Assembly (NCBI GenBank): GCA_041685835.1
Contig: JAWLEX010000104.1
Location: 1 to 11,000 of the forward strand
Source of the DNA: JAIPEI01 sp041685835
GTDB taxonomy: Bacteria > Desulfobacterota > DSM-4660 > Desulfatiglandales > HGW-15
Direction of reading: 5' to 3'
Length of the DNA: 11,000 bases
This document shows positions 1-7,722 of the stretch, piece after piece (the first letter of the stretch is position 1; each line of letters opens with the position of its first letter). The notes beneath the pieces are model-generated. The model was not told the DNA's origin. It was given only the letters and a program-made list of their open reading frames with translations, and searched no databases. Made by a program: the position numbers and the translations under genes.

Positions 1-145
1 TCCTTGATCTTGACAAAAAATCCTCATTTCTGAATTGGAAACTTGCCAATGCCCAAAAAGCGTTTCTGGATGGGCACAAGCTAAGTCTTTTCAGCCGGGA
101 TGCAAAGAACAAAATGCCATTTCCGCCTGTCAAGCCTTTCAAATC

Positions 146-193
146 AAAAAAAACCAGAGCCCGGTCTCTTTCCGGAGTGACCGGGGTCTGGTT
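146..193 (-). terminator. Rho-independent terminator of the qmo operon
   Basis: Seen directly: two 15-nt arms (152-166 and 179-193) are inverted complements with a single mismatch around a 12-nt loop. Read on the minus strand, the second arm is followed by eight T residues (153 down to 146). This is a classic intrinsic terminator, about 38 bases after the qmoC stop codon. It marks the end of the qmo transcript and suggests that no further gene, such as hdrBC, is co-transcribed downstream. Confidence 0.9.
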
Positions 194-230
194 CGATCTT
201 GTCGCGGGGATCAATTTCCCCTATCACCTT

Positions 231-1391
231 CTATGCACTACCGGCCTTCTGCTCCTCGGCGTAGGCCTCCTTGACCTTGGTCAGGAAGATCACTACAGGA
301 CGGAATGCCAGGTGGGCCCACTTTGCAAAAGGGACCTCCAGGACCAGCATCGGGACCGCCACCATGAGGTGCAGCACGTAGAGCACGTACGTGGACATGG
401 GCCAATCCAGCAGGCGGGTGAAATGGATGAAGATTCCGGTCAGCGTGGTAAGCTGAAGAAGGATAAGAAACATCCAGTCCGTGGGATGGGTACTCTTGTA
501 TGGGGCCTTGCTCTTCTTGAGCCGCCCGATAATGGCATAGGTGGTCCCGTACATAATGGCAAAGGTGGCGTAATAACCCAGGAGCCGAACCGGATGGAAG
601 AACTGGTATTCAATGTCCCTCTGGAACGCGAGATTGTCCGAGTAAAGGCCGATCACGTGAAGTCCTCCGGCCAGGAACACCACCACCAGCAGGAATACCG
701 TGCTGTACCCGGTCATGATCAGGAGATGCACTATCCACTGGGTCCGGTCGCTGCACTCGCCGAACCGCTTCTGGGTAATAAAATGGATAATCAGTTCTTT
801 TGCCTGGATGATATAGATCTTGAGTGGAATCTTTTTCAGGAGGTCTCCCATGGTGAACTTCACGCAACGCCAGGTGTTGCTGAGCAGCAGGAAGGAGAGA
901 ATCGCGCCCATGATGAGGTCGGCGATTTCGATGGCCGGGGCCGGCCACACCGAGTTCAGATACGCGTGCTCCATGTTCGGGTTGCCGGCGCGAAAGAGCA
1001 CCAGGGCAAGCCCCACAAAAATGGCGACGATGGAGATGGCAATGATCTCGAACCTCTCGGACGTATAGAACTTACGTGAAAAGCCGGTCCAATCGTACCT
1101 GGATGTGAGGTAACGCCGCATCACCATCATGGTCTCCCCGGGATCCGCGCCACGAGGACAGCTATCGGAGCAGTCGCCGCAATAGTAGCAGAGCCAGGGT
1201 TCCGGACTCTCGAGGATCTTGTCGGCCATTCCCATCTGTGCGTACTTGACCAGCTTTCGCGGAAAGGGGTTTTCCGGAGTGGACAGCGGGCACACGGCCG
1301 TACAGTTCCCGCAGTGGAAACACTTGTTTGCGTCTTTAAGACCGAATGCCTTCAGGTCTTTCATCAGATTCGGATCAACCTTGACACTCAT
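231..1391 (-). CDS. qmoC: QmoC, membrane subunit of the quinone-interacting oxidoreductase
   Basis: Membrane anchor of QmoABC, thought to take electrons from menaquinol and pass them via QmoA and QmoB to APS reductase. The 386-residue protein is a fusion of an HdrC-like and an HdrE-like part. Two CxxCxxCxxxCP-type 4Fe-4S motifs lie at residues 24-34 and 68-78. About six hydrophobic segments follow (roughly 114-134, 152-172, 217-243, 270-289, 305-326, 333-353), with histidines such as H222, H245, H266, H323 and H341 as possible heme b ligands. There are two possible ATG starts. The one at 1397 is only 3 nt from AGGAGG; the one at 1391 (MSVKVDPN) is 9 nt away and is preferred. The stop is TAG. 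It is the last gene of qmoABC, separated from qmoB by about 105 nt, and is followed by a strong terminator. Family assignment is secure; the electron-transfer role is known for the family, not shown here. Confidence 0.95.
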   Translation of the reverse strand: MSVKVDPNLMKDLKAFGLKDANKCFHCGNCTAVCPLSTPENPFPRKLVKYAQMGMADKILESPEPWLCYYCGDCSDSCPRGADPGETMMVMRRYLTSRYDWTGFSRKFYTSERFEIIAISIVAIFVGLALVLFRAGNPNMEHAYLNSVWPAPAIEIADLIMGAILSFLLLSNTWRCVKFTMGDLLKKIPLKIYIIQAKELIIHFITQKRFGECSDRTQWIVHLLIMTGYSTVFLLVVVFLAGGLHVIGLYSDNLAFQRDIEYQFFHPVRLLGYYATFAIMYGTTYAIIGRLKKSKAPYKSTHPTDWMFLILLQLTTLTGIFIHFTRLLDWPMSTYVLYVLHLMVAVPMLVLEVPFAKWAHLAFRPVVIFLTKVKEAYAEEQKAGSA

Positions 1392-1496
1392 ATGCATCGT
1401 CCTCCTGCGCGGTTCTCATTCCGTATGGGTAGCACCAACCGCCCGGCCCGCCGCATTCACGAAACGGACGCGGTGTTAATCAACGCCCTGGTCGGC

Positions 1497-3719
1497 CTAC
1501 CATCCCTTGAAGGGGTTGGGGCCCACTTCATCAATCGTCTCAATAAATTTTTCGAACATCTCGGGCAAATGCTGATAGTCGATGATGGATACAGTATCAT
1601 AGTGTACACGTTCCGACTCCAGGGCCAGCCGGTTGAGCGTCTCGGAAACCTTGCTCAACCGAATCTGGCTCAGTTCGCTTCCCTTGATGAAATGGCACTG
1701 GTAGTCGTCTCCGCTCTTGCAGCCGAGGAGCAGCACGCCGTCGATGCCTTTTGAAAGCGAGTCCGCAATCCAGATCAGGTTCATGGAACCGAGACAGCGG
1801 AGCGGGATAACGCGCATCCAGGGATTGTAATTCGTGCGGCGCAGGCCGAGCATGTCAAGGGCCGGATAGGCGTCGTTCTCGCAGGCCAGGACCAGAACCC
1901 GCGGTTTTTCCTCATCCTCTTCCGGCACCTGAATCGCCTTTATCATGTTGCCGATCATGCGGACCGAGTAATTCTTGAACGAGATGATACGTTCGGGGCA
2001 CGCCCCCATGCACACACCGCAACGGCGGCACCGCGTGGGCTGAGGCAGCGGATTGGCCTTTTCGTCCTCGTTGATGGCGCCGAAAGGACACTCCACCGTA
2101 CACCGCTTGCACTGGGTGCATCGCTGCATGGCGAACTCCGGAAAGCTCATGTCTCCCGCACGGGGGTGAACCGCAGCCCCACGGTATGTAAGTTCGATGC
2201 ACTGAATAGCCTTCATGGCGGCGCCGGCGGCGTCTTCCACCGCCATCGCCCGGCCCATGGGCCTGCGGATGCATCCGGCCGCGTAAATGCCCGTGCGTCT
2301 CGTCTCATAAGGAAAGCAGATGAAGTGAGAGTCCGGGAAGTCATTACTCAGCGCCGGGAGTTCGGGGCCCTGCCGATAGGTCAGGTTGATGATATTGGAC
2401 CGCCGAATCACGTCCAGGGGCACGTCTTCCAGCTCTTCCCCTTCAGATTCCTCCACTTCCTCTTTGGCCACATCCCGGCCGAATGAGCTCACCGGGACCA
2501 TCCCCGTAGCCAGGACAACCATATCCAGATTGTCCAGAGTCACGGTCTCGCCGAGCAATTCATCTTCCGCTTCGACCACAAGGGCATCCCCTTCGGCCTT
2601 GACCTCCGGGTCCTGGCAGCGGATAAAAAAGACGCCTTCTTCCTGGGCCTTCCGGTAGAGATCTTCGGCCTGCCCGGGCGTTCTGAGCTCCTTATAGACC
2701 ACGAACACATCAGCATCGGGGTCCTGCTTCTTTATCATCAGGGCCTGCTTGAGTGCCGTGATACAACAGACCGAGGAGCAGTAGGGAAGGTGCTTGGGGT
2801 CACGCTGCCCGGCACACTGAAGGAAGGCGGCGCTCTTGACATCTTTCCCGTCGCTGGGACGTGTCACCTTGCCGTCCTTTAAGTTCTCCTCGAAGGCGGC
2901 GTTGGTAATCACGTTCGGGGACTTGCCGAATCCGAGCTTTTCATCGAGCTTCTGCGGGTCGTAGGGCACCCAGCCTGCGGCTGTTACGACAGCGCCGATG
3001 CCGTGCTCCTTAGAGTTTCCATTCTGCTTGACCGTGACCTTGAACACGCCCGGTCCGCCTTCGGTCTTTTCCACAACAGCGCCGGTGTAAACAGTGATCT
3101 TTTCATTACCATTGACCGCATCAATGAGCTGGTTGAGGTCGTTTTCCTTGATGTCCTTATATGGGAATGTCGCAATATCCGCGACCTTTTTCTGGAACCC
3201 GCCCAACTCGGGCTCTTTCTCCACCAGGACGGCATTATATCCGGCCTTGGCCGTTTCCAGGGCCGCTGTCATTCCGGATACACCGCCCCCCACCACGAGG
3301 ACATCCTTGAACATCTCCTCCTCGGGCTTGAAGGGTTCCGGCAGTTCCATCTCCCCCACCTTGGCAAGTGACATGCGGAGATAGTCCTCAGCCATCATCT
3401 GCGTGTCTTCGTCCTGGGGCGGGTGGCACCAGACTACCTGCTCTCTCAGGTTGACCCGGTCGACGATGCACCCTTCGAAATCGAAAACATCGTACATCAC
3501 GCGAGGAGAACAGGCCGCCACGATGATCGTGTTGACGCCTTCCGACTCGATGTCCTGTTTGATGAGGTCCACGCCTTCCTTGGAGCAGAGGGCCGGATGG
3601 TTCTTGCAGACGGCTACGGTGTGGTCTTCGGTCCCGTCTTCTCCGAGCTTATCTATATCGAGGGCATCGCCGATGCCGCATCCGGTGCAAATATACACTC
3701 CGAGCTTTTTATCTTCCAT
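1497..3719 (-). CDS. qmoB: QmoB, HdrA/MvhD-like flavin iron-sulfur subunit
   Basis: Cytoplasmic subunit of QmoABC, proposed as the contact point or electron carrier towards AprBA. It has 740 residues, the usual size. Visible parts in order: an N-terminal Cys pair (YICTGCG, C11 and C14); an FAD-binding Rossmann motif VVGGGVSGMTAA at 142-153; a Cys-rich LPYCSSVCC stretch at 311-319 as in HdrA; a second flavin-associated YAAGC segment at 479-483; two 4Fe-4S clusters (C534-C544 and C564-C574); and a C-terminal MvhD-like domain (about 605-735) with C612, C642, C667 and C675. The start is ATG with a GAGGAGGT ribosome site 7-8 nt upstream. That site overlaps the qmoA stop codon, and the genes are only 5 nt apart, suggesting translational coupling. 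The HdrA-plus-MvhD fusion is the mark of QmoB and makes confusion with plain HdrA unlikely. Confidence 0.96.
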   Translation of the reverse strand: MEDKKLGVYICTGCGIGDALDIDKLGEDGTEDHTVAVCKNHPALCSKEGVDLIKQDIESEGVNTIIVAACSPRVMYDVFDFEGCIVDRVNLREQVVWCHPPQDEDTQMMAEDYLRMSLAKVGEMELPEPFKPEEEMFKDVLVVGGGVSGMTAALETAKAGYNAVLVEKEPELGGFQKKVADIATFPYKDIKENDLNQLIDAVNGNEKITVYTGAVVEKTEGGPGVFKVTVKQNGNSKEHGIGAVVTAAGWVPYDPQKLDEKLGFGKSPNVITNAAFEENLKDGKVTRPSDGKDVKSAAFLQCAGQRDPKHLPYCSSVCCITALKQALMIKKQDPDADVFVVYKELRTPGQAEDLYRKAQEEGVFFIRCQDPEVKAEGDALVVEAEDELLGETVTLDNLDMVVLATGMVPVSSFGRDVAKEEVEESEGEELEDVPLDVIRRSNIINLTYRQGPELPALSNDFPDSHFICFPYETRRTGIYAAGCIRRPMGRAMAVEDAAGAAMKAIQCIELTYRGAAVHPRAGDMSFPEFAMQRCTQCKRCTVECPFGAINEDEKANPLPQPTRCRRCGVCMGACPERIISFKNYSVRMIGNMIKAIQVPEEDEEKPRVLVLACENDAYPALDMLGLRRTNYNPWMRVIPLRCLGSMNLIWIADSLSKGIDGVLLLGCKSGDDYQCHFIKGSELSQIRLSKVSETLNRLALESERVHYDTVSIIDYQHLPEMFEKFIETIDEVGPNPFKGW

Positions 3720-3724
3720 TGAGC

Positions 3725-4987
3725 TTACCTCCTCGCGATGGATTGAATGGCCTTCAAGGCCGCCGCAGTCCCGTCCTGGACCACCTCAGAGACCGAGTTA
3801 GGGGTCCGGGTGCATCCGGCGGCGTACACGCCGGGGCATGCGTTCTGCGAAGCCACAAAGCCGTAGTCGTCGTAAGGGACCTCTATGGGGAGGGGGGCGT
3901 CGGCCGTATTAGGCACCATACCCGTAGCCAGCACAACCAGATCCGCTGGAATCTCTTTCAGCTCTTCCGTGGCGGTATTCTCGACTCGAAGCATCAGGCC
4001 CCGGCCGGTTTCGTCCTGGGTTATCTTGGCCACCTTGCCCTTGAAAAACTCTATGTTCTCGTCTTCCTTAACCTTCCAGTAAAAGGCTTCCAGCCGGTCG
4101 GTCGCCCGAATGTCGATGTAGAAAATAATAATCTTGGCGTCGGGGTACTGATCCCTCACGTAGATAGCCTGTTTCATGGAGGCAAGACAACAGATCCCGG
4201 AGCAGAAAGGCAGATGGTTTTCGTCCCGTGAACCGGCGCACTGTACAAACGCCACCGTCTGTGGGGCCTCGCCGTCGGAGGGTCGCAGAATCTTCCCGCC
4301 GGTGGGTCCTGAATAGGATGCCAGACGTTCCATCATGACGTTCGTGATCACGTCCGGGAAATGGCCGAAACCGTATGTATCGAGCTTGTTGGCGTCATAA
4401 GGCTTCCAGCCGCTTGCCCAGACTATCGATCCGACCTTCAGGTCCAAGGTCTTAACGCCCATGTCCAGTTCAACAGCGTCGTAGAGACAGGCATCCTTAA
4501 CCTTCTGGGCCTCATCGCTCTTGGCAAGGGCCGGATCAATAACGTAGCGCATGGGGAAGGCTAACTCGTGAGGAAGGTAGGCCGCCTTCATCTTGCTCAT
4601 CCCGTAGTTGAACGGGTTGTCGATCTCCATGGTACAGGCCTCGGCGCACTTACCGCAGCAGGTACACTTTTCGTTGACAAATCGGGGGTTGACCTTGAGG
4701 GTGACGTCGAAGTTTCCCTCCTCACCGGAAACCCTGTCTACTTCAGCCAGCGTGAAGAACCGGATCCTGGGGTTATTTTTGATACGCCGGAAGTTGATCT
4801 CCAGCCCGCAGTAAGGGGGACAGAGTTTCGGGAAATAGTGGTGAAGCTGGGCAACACGCCCGCCGAGGTAAGGGTTCTTCTCCACGATATACACGTCGTA
4901 GCCCGCCTCGGCCGCTTCGATCGCGGCGGTCATCCCGCTCATTCCGCCACCGACCACCAGGATACTTTGGGTCTCGTTGTTCGCCAT
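3725..4987 (-). CDS. qmoA: QmoA, HdrA-like FAD iron-sulfur subunit
   Basis: HdrA-like flavoprotein subunit of QmoABC, cytoplasmic and bound to QmoB and QmoC. It has 420 residues from the preferred start. Visible: FAD motif VVGGGMSGMTAA at 11-22; the HdrA-type CPPYCGLE segment at 56-63; a 4Fe-4S motif C108-x2-C111-x2-C114-x3-C118; an LPFCSGICC stretch in the second half; and a C-terminal YAAGCTRTP flavin motif. Two in-frame ATGs occur near the start. The upstream one (4993) directly abuts TAGGAGG, too close for initiation. The one at 4987 (MANNETQS) is 6 nt from AGGAGG and is chosen. It is the first gene of qmoABC. Upstream lies the aprA terminator and a possible promoter, so it is probably transcribed at least partly independently of aprBA. 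It resembles the flavin half of QmoB, as expected for paralogous HdrA-derived subunits. Confidence 0.95.
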   Translation of the reverse strand: MANNETQSILVVGGGMSGMTAAIEAAEAGYDVYIVEKNPYLGGRVAQLHHYFPKLCPPYCGLEINFRRIKNNPRIRFFTLAEVDRVSGEEGNFDVTLKVNPRFVNEKCTCCGKCAEACTMEIDNPFNYGMSKMKAAYLPHELAFPMRYVIDPALAKSDEAQKVKDACLYDAVELDMGVKTLDLKVGSIVWASGWKPYDANKLDTYGFGHFPDVITNVMMERLASYSGPTGGKILRPSDGEAPQTVAFVQCAGSRDENHLPFCSGICCLASMKQAIYVRDQYPDAKIIIFYIDIRATDRLEAFYWKVKEDENIEFFKGKVAKITQDETGRGLMLRVENTATEELKEIPADLVVLATGMVPNTADAPLPIEVPYDDYGFVASQNACPGVYAAGCTRTPNSVSEVVQDGTAAALKAIQSIARR

Positions 4988-5115
4988 GCTCATCCTCCTA
5001 GGCTAATTGGAATATCCAGCAAACGGCCCCGTGTCTAAGACCGCTTTCTCTCTGCAAATGCGACGGTTTCAGCGCCGGCAAGCAAAGGTGGTGGGACCCG
5101 TTTCAGGGCTTGCCC

Positions 5116-5145
5116 TATATACAAAAAGTGGTCCTGGAATGCAAA
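5116..5145 (-). promoter_or_regulatory. Possible qmoABC promoter
   Basis: On the minus strand a TTTGCA hexamer (5145-5140) and a TATATA hexamer (5121-5116) are 18 nt apart, resembling a sigma-70 promoter (4 of 6 and 5 of 6 matches). The pair starts right after the T-run of the apr terminator and would give a leader of roughly 115-120 nt before qmoA. This is inference from motif matches only. Confidence 0.4.
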
Positions 5146-5146
5146 C

Positions 5147-5184
5147 AAAAAAACCCCGGCCGTCCCATCACAGGACGACCGGGG
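5147..5184 (-). terminator. Rho-independent terminator after aprA
   Basis: Two 12-nt GC-rich arms (5154-5165 and 5173-5184) pair fully, with one G-U wobble in the RNA, around a 7-nt loop. On the minus strand they are followed by seven T residues (5153-5147). It lies 42 bases after the aprA stop. The structure would end most transcription from aprBA and separates it from qmoABC. Confidence 0.92.
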
Positions 5185-5226
5185 CGGGGTTTCACCTGTT
5201 GAAGATGAAGCCGGTCCTTGCTGGGC

Positions 5227-7110
5227 TTAGACGCCCGGCATGTTCCATACGTCCTTCTTCATCATCTCCCACTCGCCGGAAGCCGGATTCCAACGGCAGT
5301 TGGCAAAGCAGTGCCAGTTCTCCTCGTCCATCTTGGGCGTGTCTGAACGGAAGTAGTAGCCGGGCCAACGGGTCTCTTCCCGGAAAAGCATGGTGCGGAT
5401 GTGGGATTCGGCGATCCACATCCGCTGGGTGTTCTCCCATACCCTCATGAGTTCATGAAGGTCACGGGCGGCCTGCTTGTCCGAGTCTTCGTGCATATAA
5501 ACCATCAGCTCCAGGCCGCGCTCGAGCAGGTCCTTGGAGGTCTTGAACGCCGAGGTCACGCCGCCCGCATACTCGTCCATGAGCTTCTGCAGACGATGCA
5601 GGAACTGCCTGGGCATGATGTATTTCGTGTTCACTTCGACATCGGTGGACTCTTCCTTGTTCTGCTCGAACAGGTCGAACGGAGCAAGGATCTTGGCCTT
5701 GAGTTCTTCCACCTTGGCCATGTCCACGTTAGGCTCGGCGCCCTTCTCGACGATGTATTTCACCGCGGCCTTGGCTGCAATCCGCCCCTCGGTATGAGAA
5801 CCGGAGGAGAACTTGTGGCTCGAGGCGCCTGAGGCGTCGCCGATGGCGAACAGCGCCTCGGCAGTGGTCATATTGGCGTATCCCCACTTGTAGGGGGTAT
5901 CCAGGTCTTCGGGACCGCTTACCCAGGCACCGGAGGCACCGGAGTGGGAGCCGATGAAGTACGGCTCACAGGCTGCGATCTCGGAGTGCTTCTGTTCGGG
6001 ATAGACGTTCATGGACGCCCAGAGAATGGCCTGGGAAATGGTCATGTCCAGGAAGTCTTCCCATGCCTCGCTCTCCAGTTCCTTCATCTTCTTCTTGAAG
6101 GCCTTGGGGTCGTCCTTATACTCATCAGCAATTTTCTGGATGGCCTCATCGGTCTCCATGTACAGCGGTCCCAGACCGGCATCCACGTCCAGCATGCCCA
6201 GATAGTTCCTCAGGTTGGCCGGGATAGGCTTTGCCAGGCCATAGGGGGCCCAGTTGTTCAGCTCTTCCTTGCGGACCACCATGTACTCACCGCCAACAGC
6301 GCTGGTGGCACGGGACTTGAAGAGCAGGAACCACGCACCCACCGGGCCGTAAGCATCCTTGAAGCGGACGGGGATGAAGCGCACTTCCTGACAGGTCATC
6401 TCGGCGCCTGCCTGGAGGGTGAAATAGGCACTGGAGCCGGAGTTGAACGGAGGATACCAGGACCGGCCGAAGCCCTCACCCACGGACCGCGGACGGAACA
6501 CGTGAACCGCACCGCCCAGGCCCACGATCACGGCCTTGGCCTTGAATACGTAGAACTGGTTCTCGCGGGTGCTGAAACCAACAGCGCCCACACACTTGTT
6601 GCCGTCCATCAGGGGATCCACGATAAAGATACGCTCGTAGATCTCACCACCGGCGTCGGCCAGGGCGTTCTTGGCGGCCTCAGCGATGATGATCTTGTAG
6701 GACTCGCCGTTGATCATGAGCTGCCAGCGACCCTCATGGACGTACTTACCTGCCTCGTCCAACCAGATCTTCAGTCCCCATTTCTCGAACAGGTGGACCG
6801 TGCCGTCGACGTGACGGGCGATATTGTAAACCAGGTCCTCGCGGGAAATACCCATGAGGTCCTGACGGACGTACTGGACGTACTCCTCGGCCGTGTTGTC
6901 GCCGTCGCCGATGCCCACGTACTGGTTGATTGCCGAAAGACCCATGGCCACGGCGCCGCTGCGGTCCAGGGCCGCCTTGTCCACAAGGGTGACTTTCAGG
7001 TTGTTCTTCTTGGCCCAGTAGGCCGCTTCGGTCGCCGCACCACAGCCGGAAAAACCTCCACCAAGAATCAGGAGGTCGGTGCTGACTTCTACGGTTTCAA
7101 AGTTTGCCAT
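5227..7110 (-). CDS. aprA: AprA, APS reductase alpha subunit
   Basis: Flavin-containing catalytic subunit of dissimilatory adenosine 5'-phosphosulfate reductase, which reduces APS to sulfite and AMP in the cytoplasm. It belongs to the fumarate reductase/succinate dehydrogenase flavoprotein superfamily. The 627-residue length fits bacterial AprA. Seen: FAD dinucleotide-binding motif LLILGGGFSGCGAATEAA at 13-30; a conserved CQEVRFIPVRFKDAYGP segment at 240-256; an SHSGASGAW stretch at 388-396, matching the region of the active-site histidine in known AprA structures; and a FAIGDASG second FAD motif at 421-428. The start is ATG with AAGGAGGG 8 nt upstream; the stop is TAA. The gene follows aprB after 17 nt and ends at a strong terminator. 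No sign of damage. Family assignment is very secure; residue roles are by family knowledge. Confidence 0.98.
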   Translation of the reverse strand: MANFETVEVSTDLLILGGGFSGCGAATEAAYWAKKNNLKVTLVDKAALDRSGAVAMGLSAINQYVGIGDGDNTAEEYVQYVRQDLMGISREDLVYNIARHVDGTVHLFEKWGLKIWLDEAGKYVHEGRWQLMINGESYKIIIAEAAKNALADAGGEIYERIFIVDPLMDGNKCVGAVGFSTRENQFYVFKAKAVIVGLGGAVHVFRPRSVGEGFGRSWYPPFNSGSSAYFTLQAGAEMTCQEVRFIPVRFKDAYGPVGAWFLLFKSRATSAVGGEYMVVRKEELNNWAPYGLAKPIPANLRNYLGMLDVDAGLGPLYMETDEAIQKIADEYKDDPKAFKKKMKELESEAWEDFLDMTISQAILWASMNVYPEQKHSEIAACEPYFIGSHSGASGAWVSGPEDLDTPYKWGYANMTTAEALFAIGDASGASSHKFSSGSHTEGRIAAKAAVKYIVEKGAEPNVDMAKVEELKAKILAPFDLFEQNKEESTDVEVNTKYIMPRQFLHRLQKLMDEYAGGVTSAFKTSKDLLERGLELMVYMHEDSDKQAARDLHELMRVWENTQRMWIAESHIRTMLFREETRWPGYYFRSDTPKMDEENWHCFANCRWNPASGEWEMMKKDVWNMPGV

Positions 7111-7127
7111 AATTCAATCCCTCCTTC

Positions 7128-7562
7128 TTATCTCGTGGGAACCGCGTCCATACCGAGGGACGCAGGTTCGGTGGCCAGGGCCTCATTGTTAAGGTCGTCG
7201 TGGGTCGCATAGCCACCCAACGGATCCGCCGTCCCCTCAGGGGTCGTCCGGATGGGGAACTTGAACCGCTTGACGGAACCGTCACGGAACTTGACGGTCC
7301 ACATGATGTCTTCGGAACCCCTCAAGGGTGTGGCGCTGGCACCCATGGGCACGAAGTCGGAATAGCCGCGGACGTCCATGGCCTGCTGCGGGCAAATCTT
7401 GACGCAGCACATGCACTCCCAGCACATCTGGGGATCACGGTTGTAGGCCTTCATCCGCTCTTTGTCCAACACCATGAGGTCGTTGGGGCAGATGTACATG
7501 CAGGCTGTCTTGTCCTGCCCCTTACAACCGTCGCATTTCTCGGTAATTACATAACTTGGCAT
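7128..7562 (-). CDS. aprB: AprB, APS reductase beta subunit
   Basis: Iron-sulfur subunit of APS reductase that passes electrons to the FAD of AprA. It has 144 residues. Two 4Fe-4S motifs are visible: C10, C13, C21, C25, with the widened spacing typical of AprB, and C47-x2-C50-x2-C53-x3-C57. A C-terminal tail (about 90-144) of the type that wraps around AprA follows. The frame stays open upstream to a GTG at 7700, but the start at 7562 (MPSYVITEKC) is chosen because it has AGGAGGT 6 nt upstream and gives the canonical N-terminus. The upstream extension has no ribosome site and unlikely composition. The gene is 17 nt before aprA and 160 nt after sat. Confidence 0.97.
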   Translation of the reverse strand: MPSYVITEKCDGCKGQDKTACMYICPNDLMVLDKERMKAYNRDPQMCWECMCCVKICPQQAMDVRGYSDFVPMGASATPLRGSEDIMWTVKFRDGSVKRFKFPIRTTPEGTADPLGGYATHDDLNNEALATEPASLGMDAVPTR

Positions 7563-7592
7563 TTGAATACCTCCTGAGATTGCAGTTTGATA

Positions 7593-7604
7593 ACTTACGC
7601 AAGT
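7593..7604. promoter_or_regulatory. Imperfect 12-bp palindrome upstream of aprB
   Basis: The sequence ACTTACGCAAGT pairs with its own reverse complement at 5 of 6 positions and lies 31 bases before the aprB start. A TATAAT hexamer sits just upstream on the minus strand (7623-7618), without a convincing -35 box. It could be an operator or leader element for aprBA. This rests on symmetry and position only. Confidence 0.25.
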
Positions 7605-7667
7605 GTCAGAGTTAATTATTATATGTCTTGATCGACACCTCCTTTCTTTCATTTGTTCGAGATCAAA

Positions 7668-7687
7668 GATCAGAGGCCTTTCTGATC
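7668..7687 (-). promoter_or_regulatory. Hairpin in the sat-aprB spacer
   Basis: A perfect 7-bp inverted repeat (GATCAGA and TCTGATC) with a 6-nt loop lies about 35 bases after the sat stop on the minus strand. The following bases are only moderately T-rich, so it is a weak terminator at best. It could instead act as an mRNA processing or stability element between sat and aprBA. Confidence 0.4.
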
Positions 7688-7722
7688 GAAAGACCTCCAC
7701 TTATCGATGCTGCCGGAAAAAA

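Noticed and set aside
3..1079. A plus-strand frame open from the window edge through the terminator and across qmoC
   Set aside because: The part before position 145 reads like ordinary protein, but the frame crosses a strong terminator hairpin and then runs antisense to qmoC. No ribosome site or known domain was found.
5944..7212. A 422-codon open frame on the plus strand opposite aprA
   Set aside because: It is the mirror of the aprA codon pattern in a GC-rich gene, has no recognisable domain and runs into the aprB gene on the other strand. AprA is certain, so this is a shadow.
7563..7700. N-terminal extension of AprB to a GTG at 7700
   Set aside because: It has no ribosome site and is not part of known AprB; the ATG at 7562 has an ideal AGGAGGT site and gives the canonical start.
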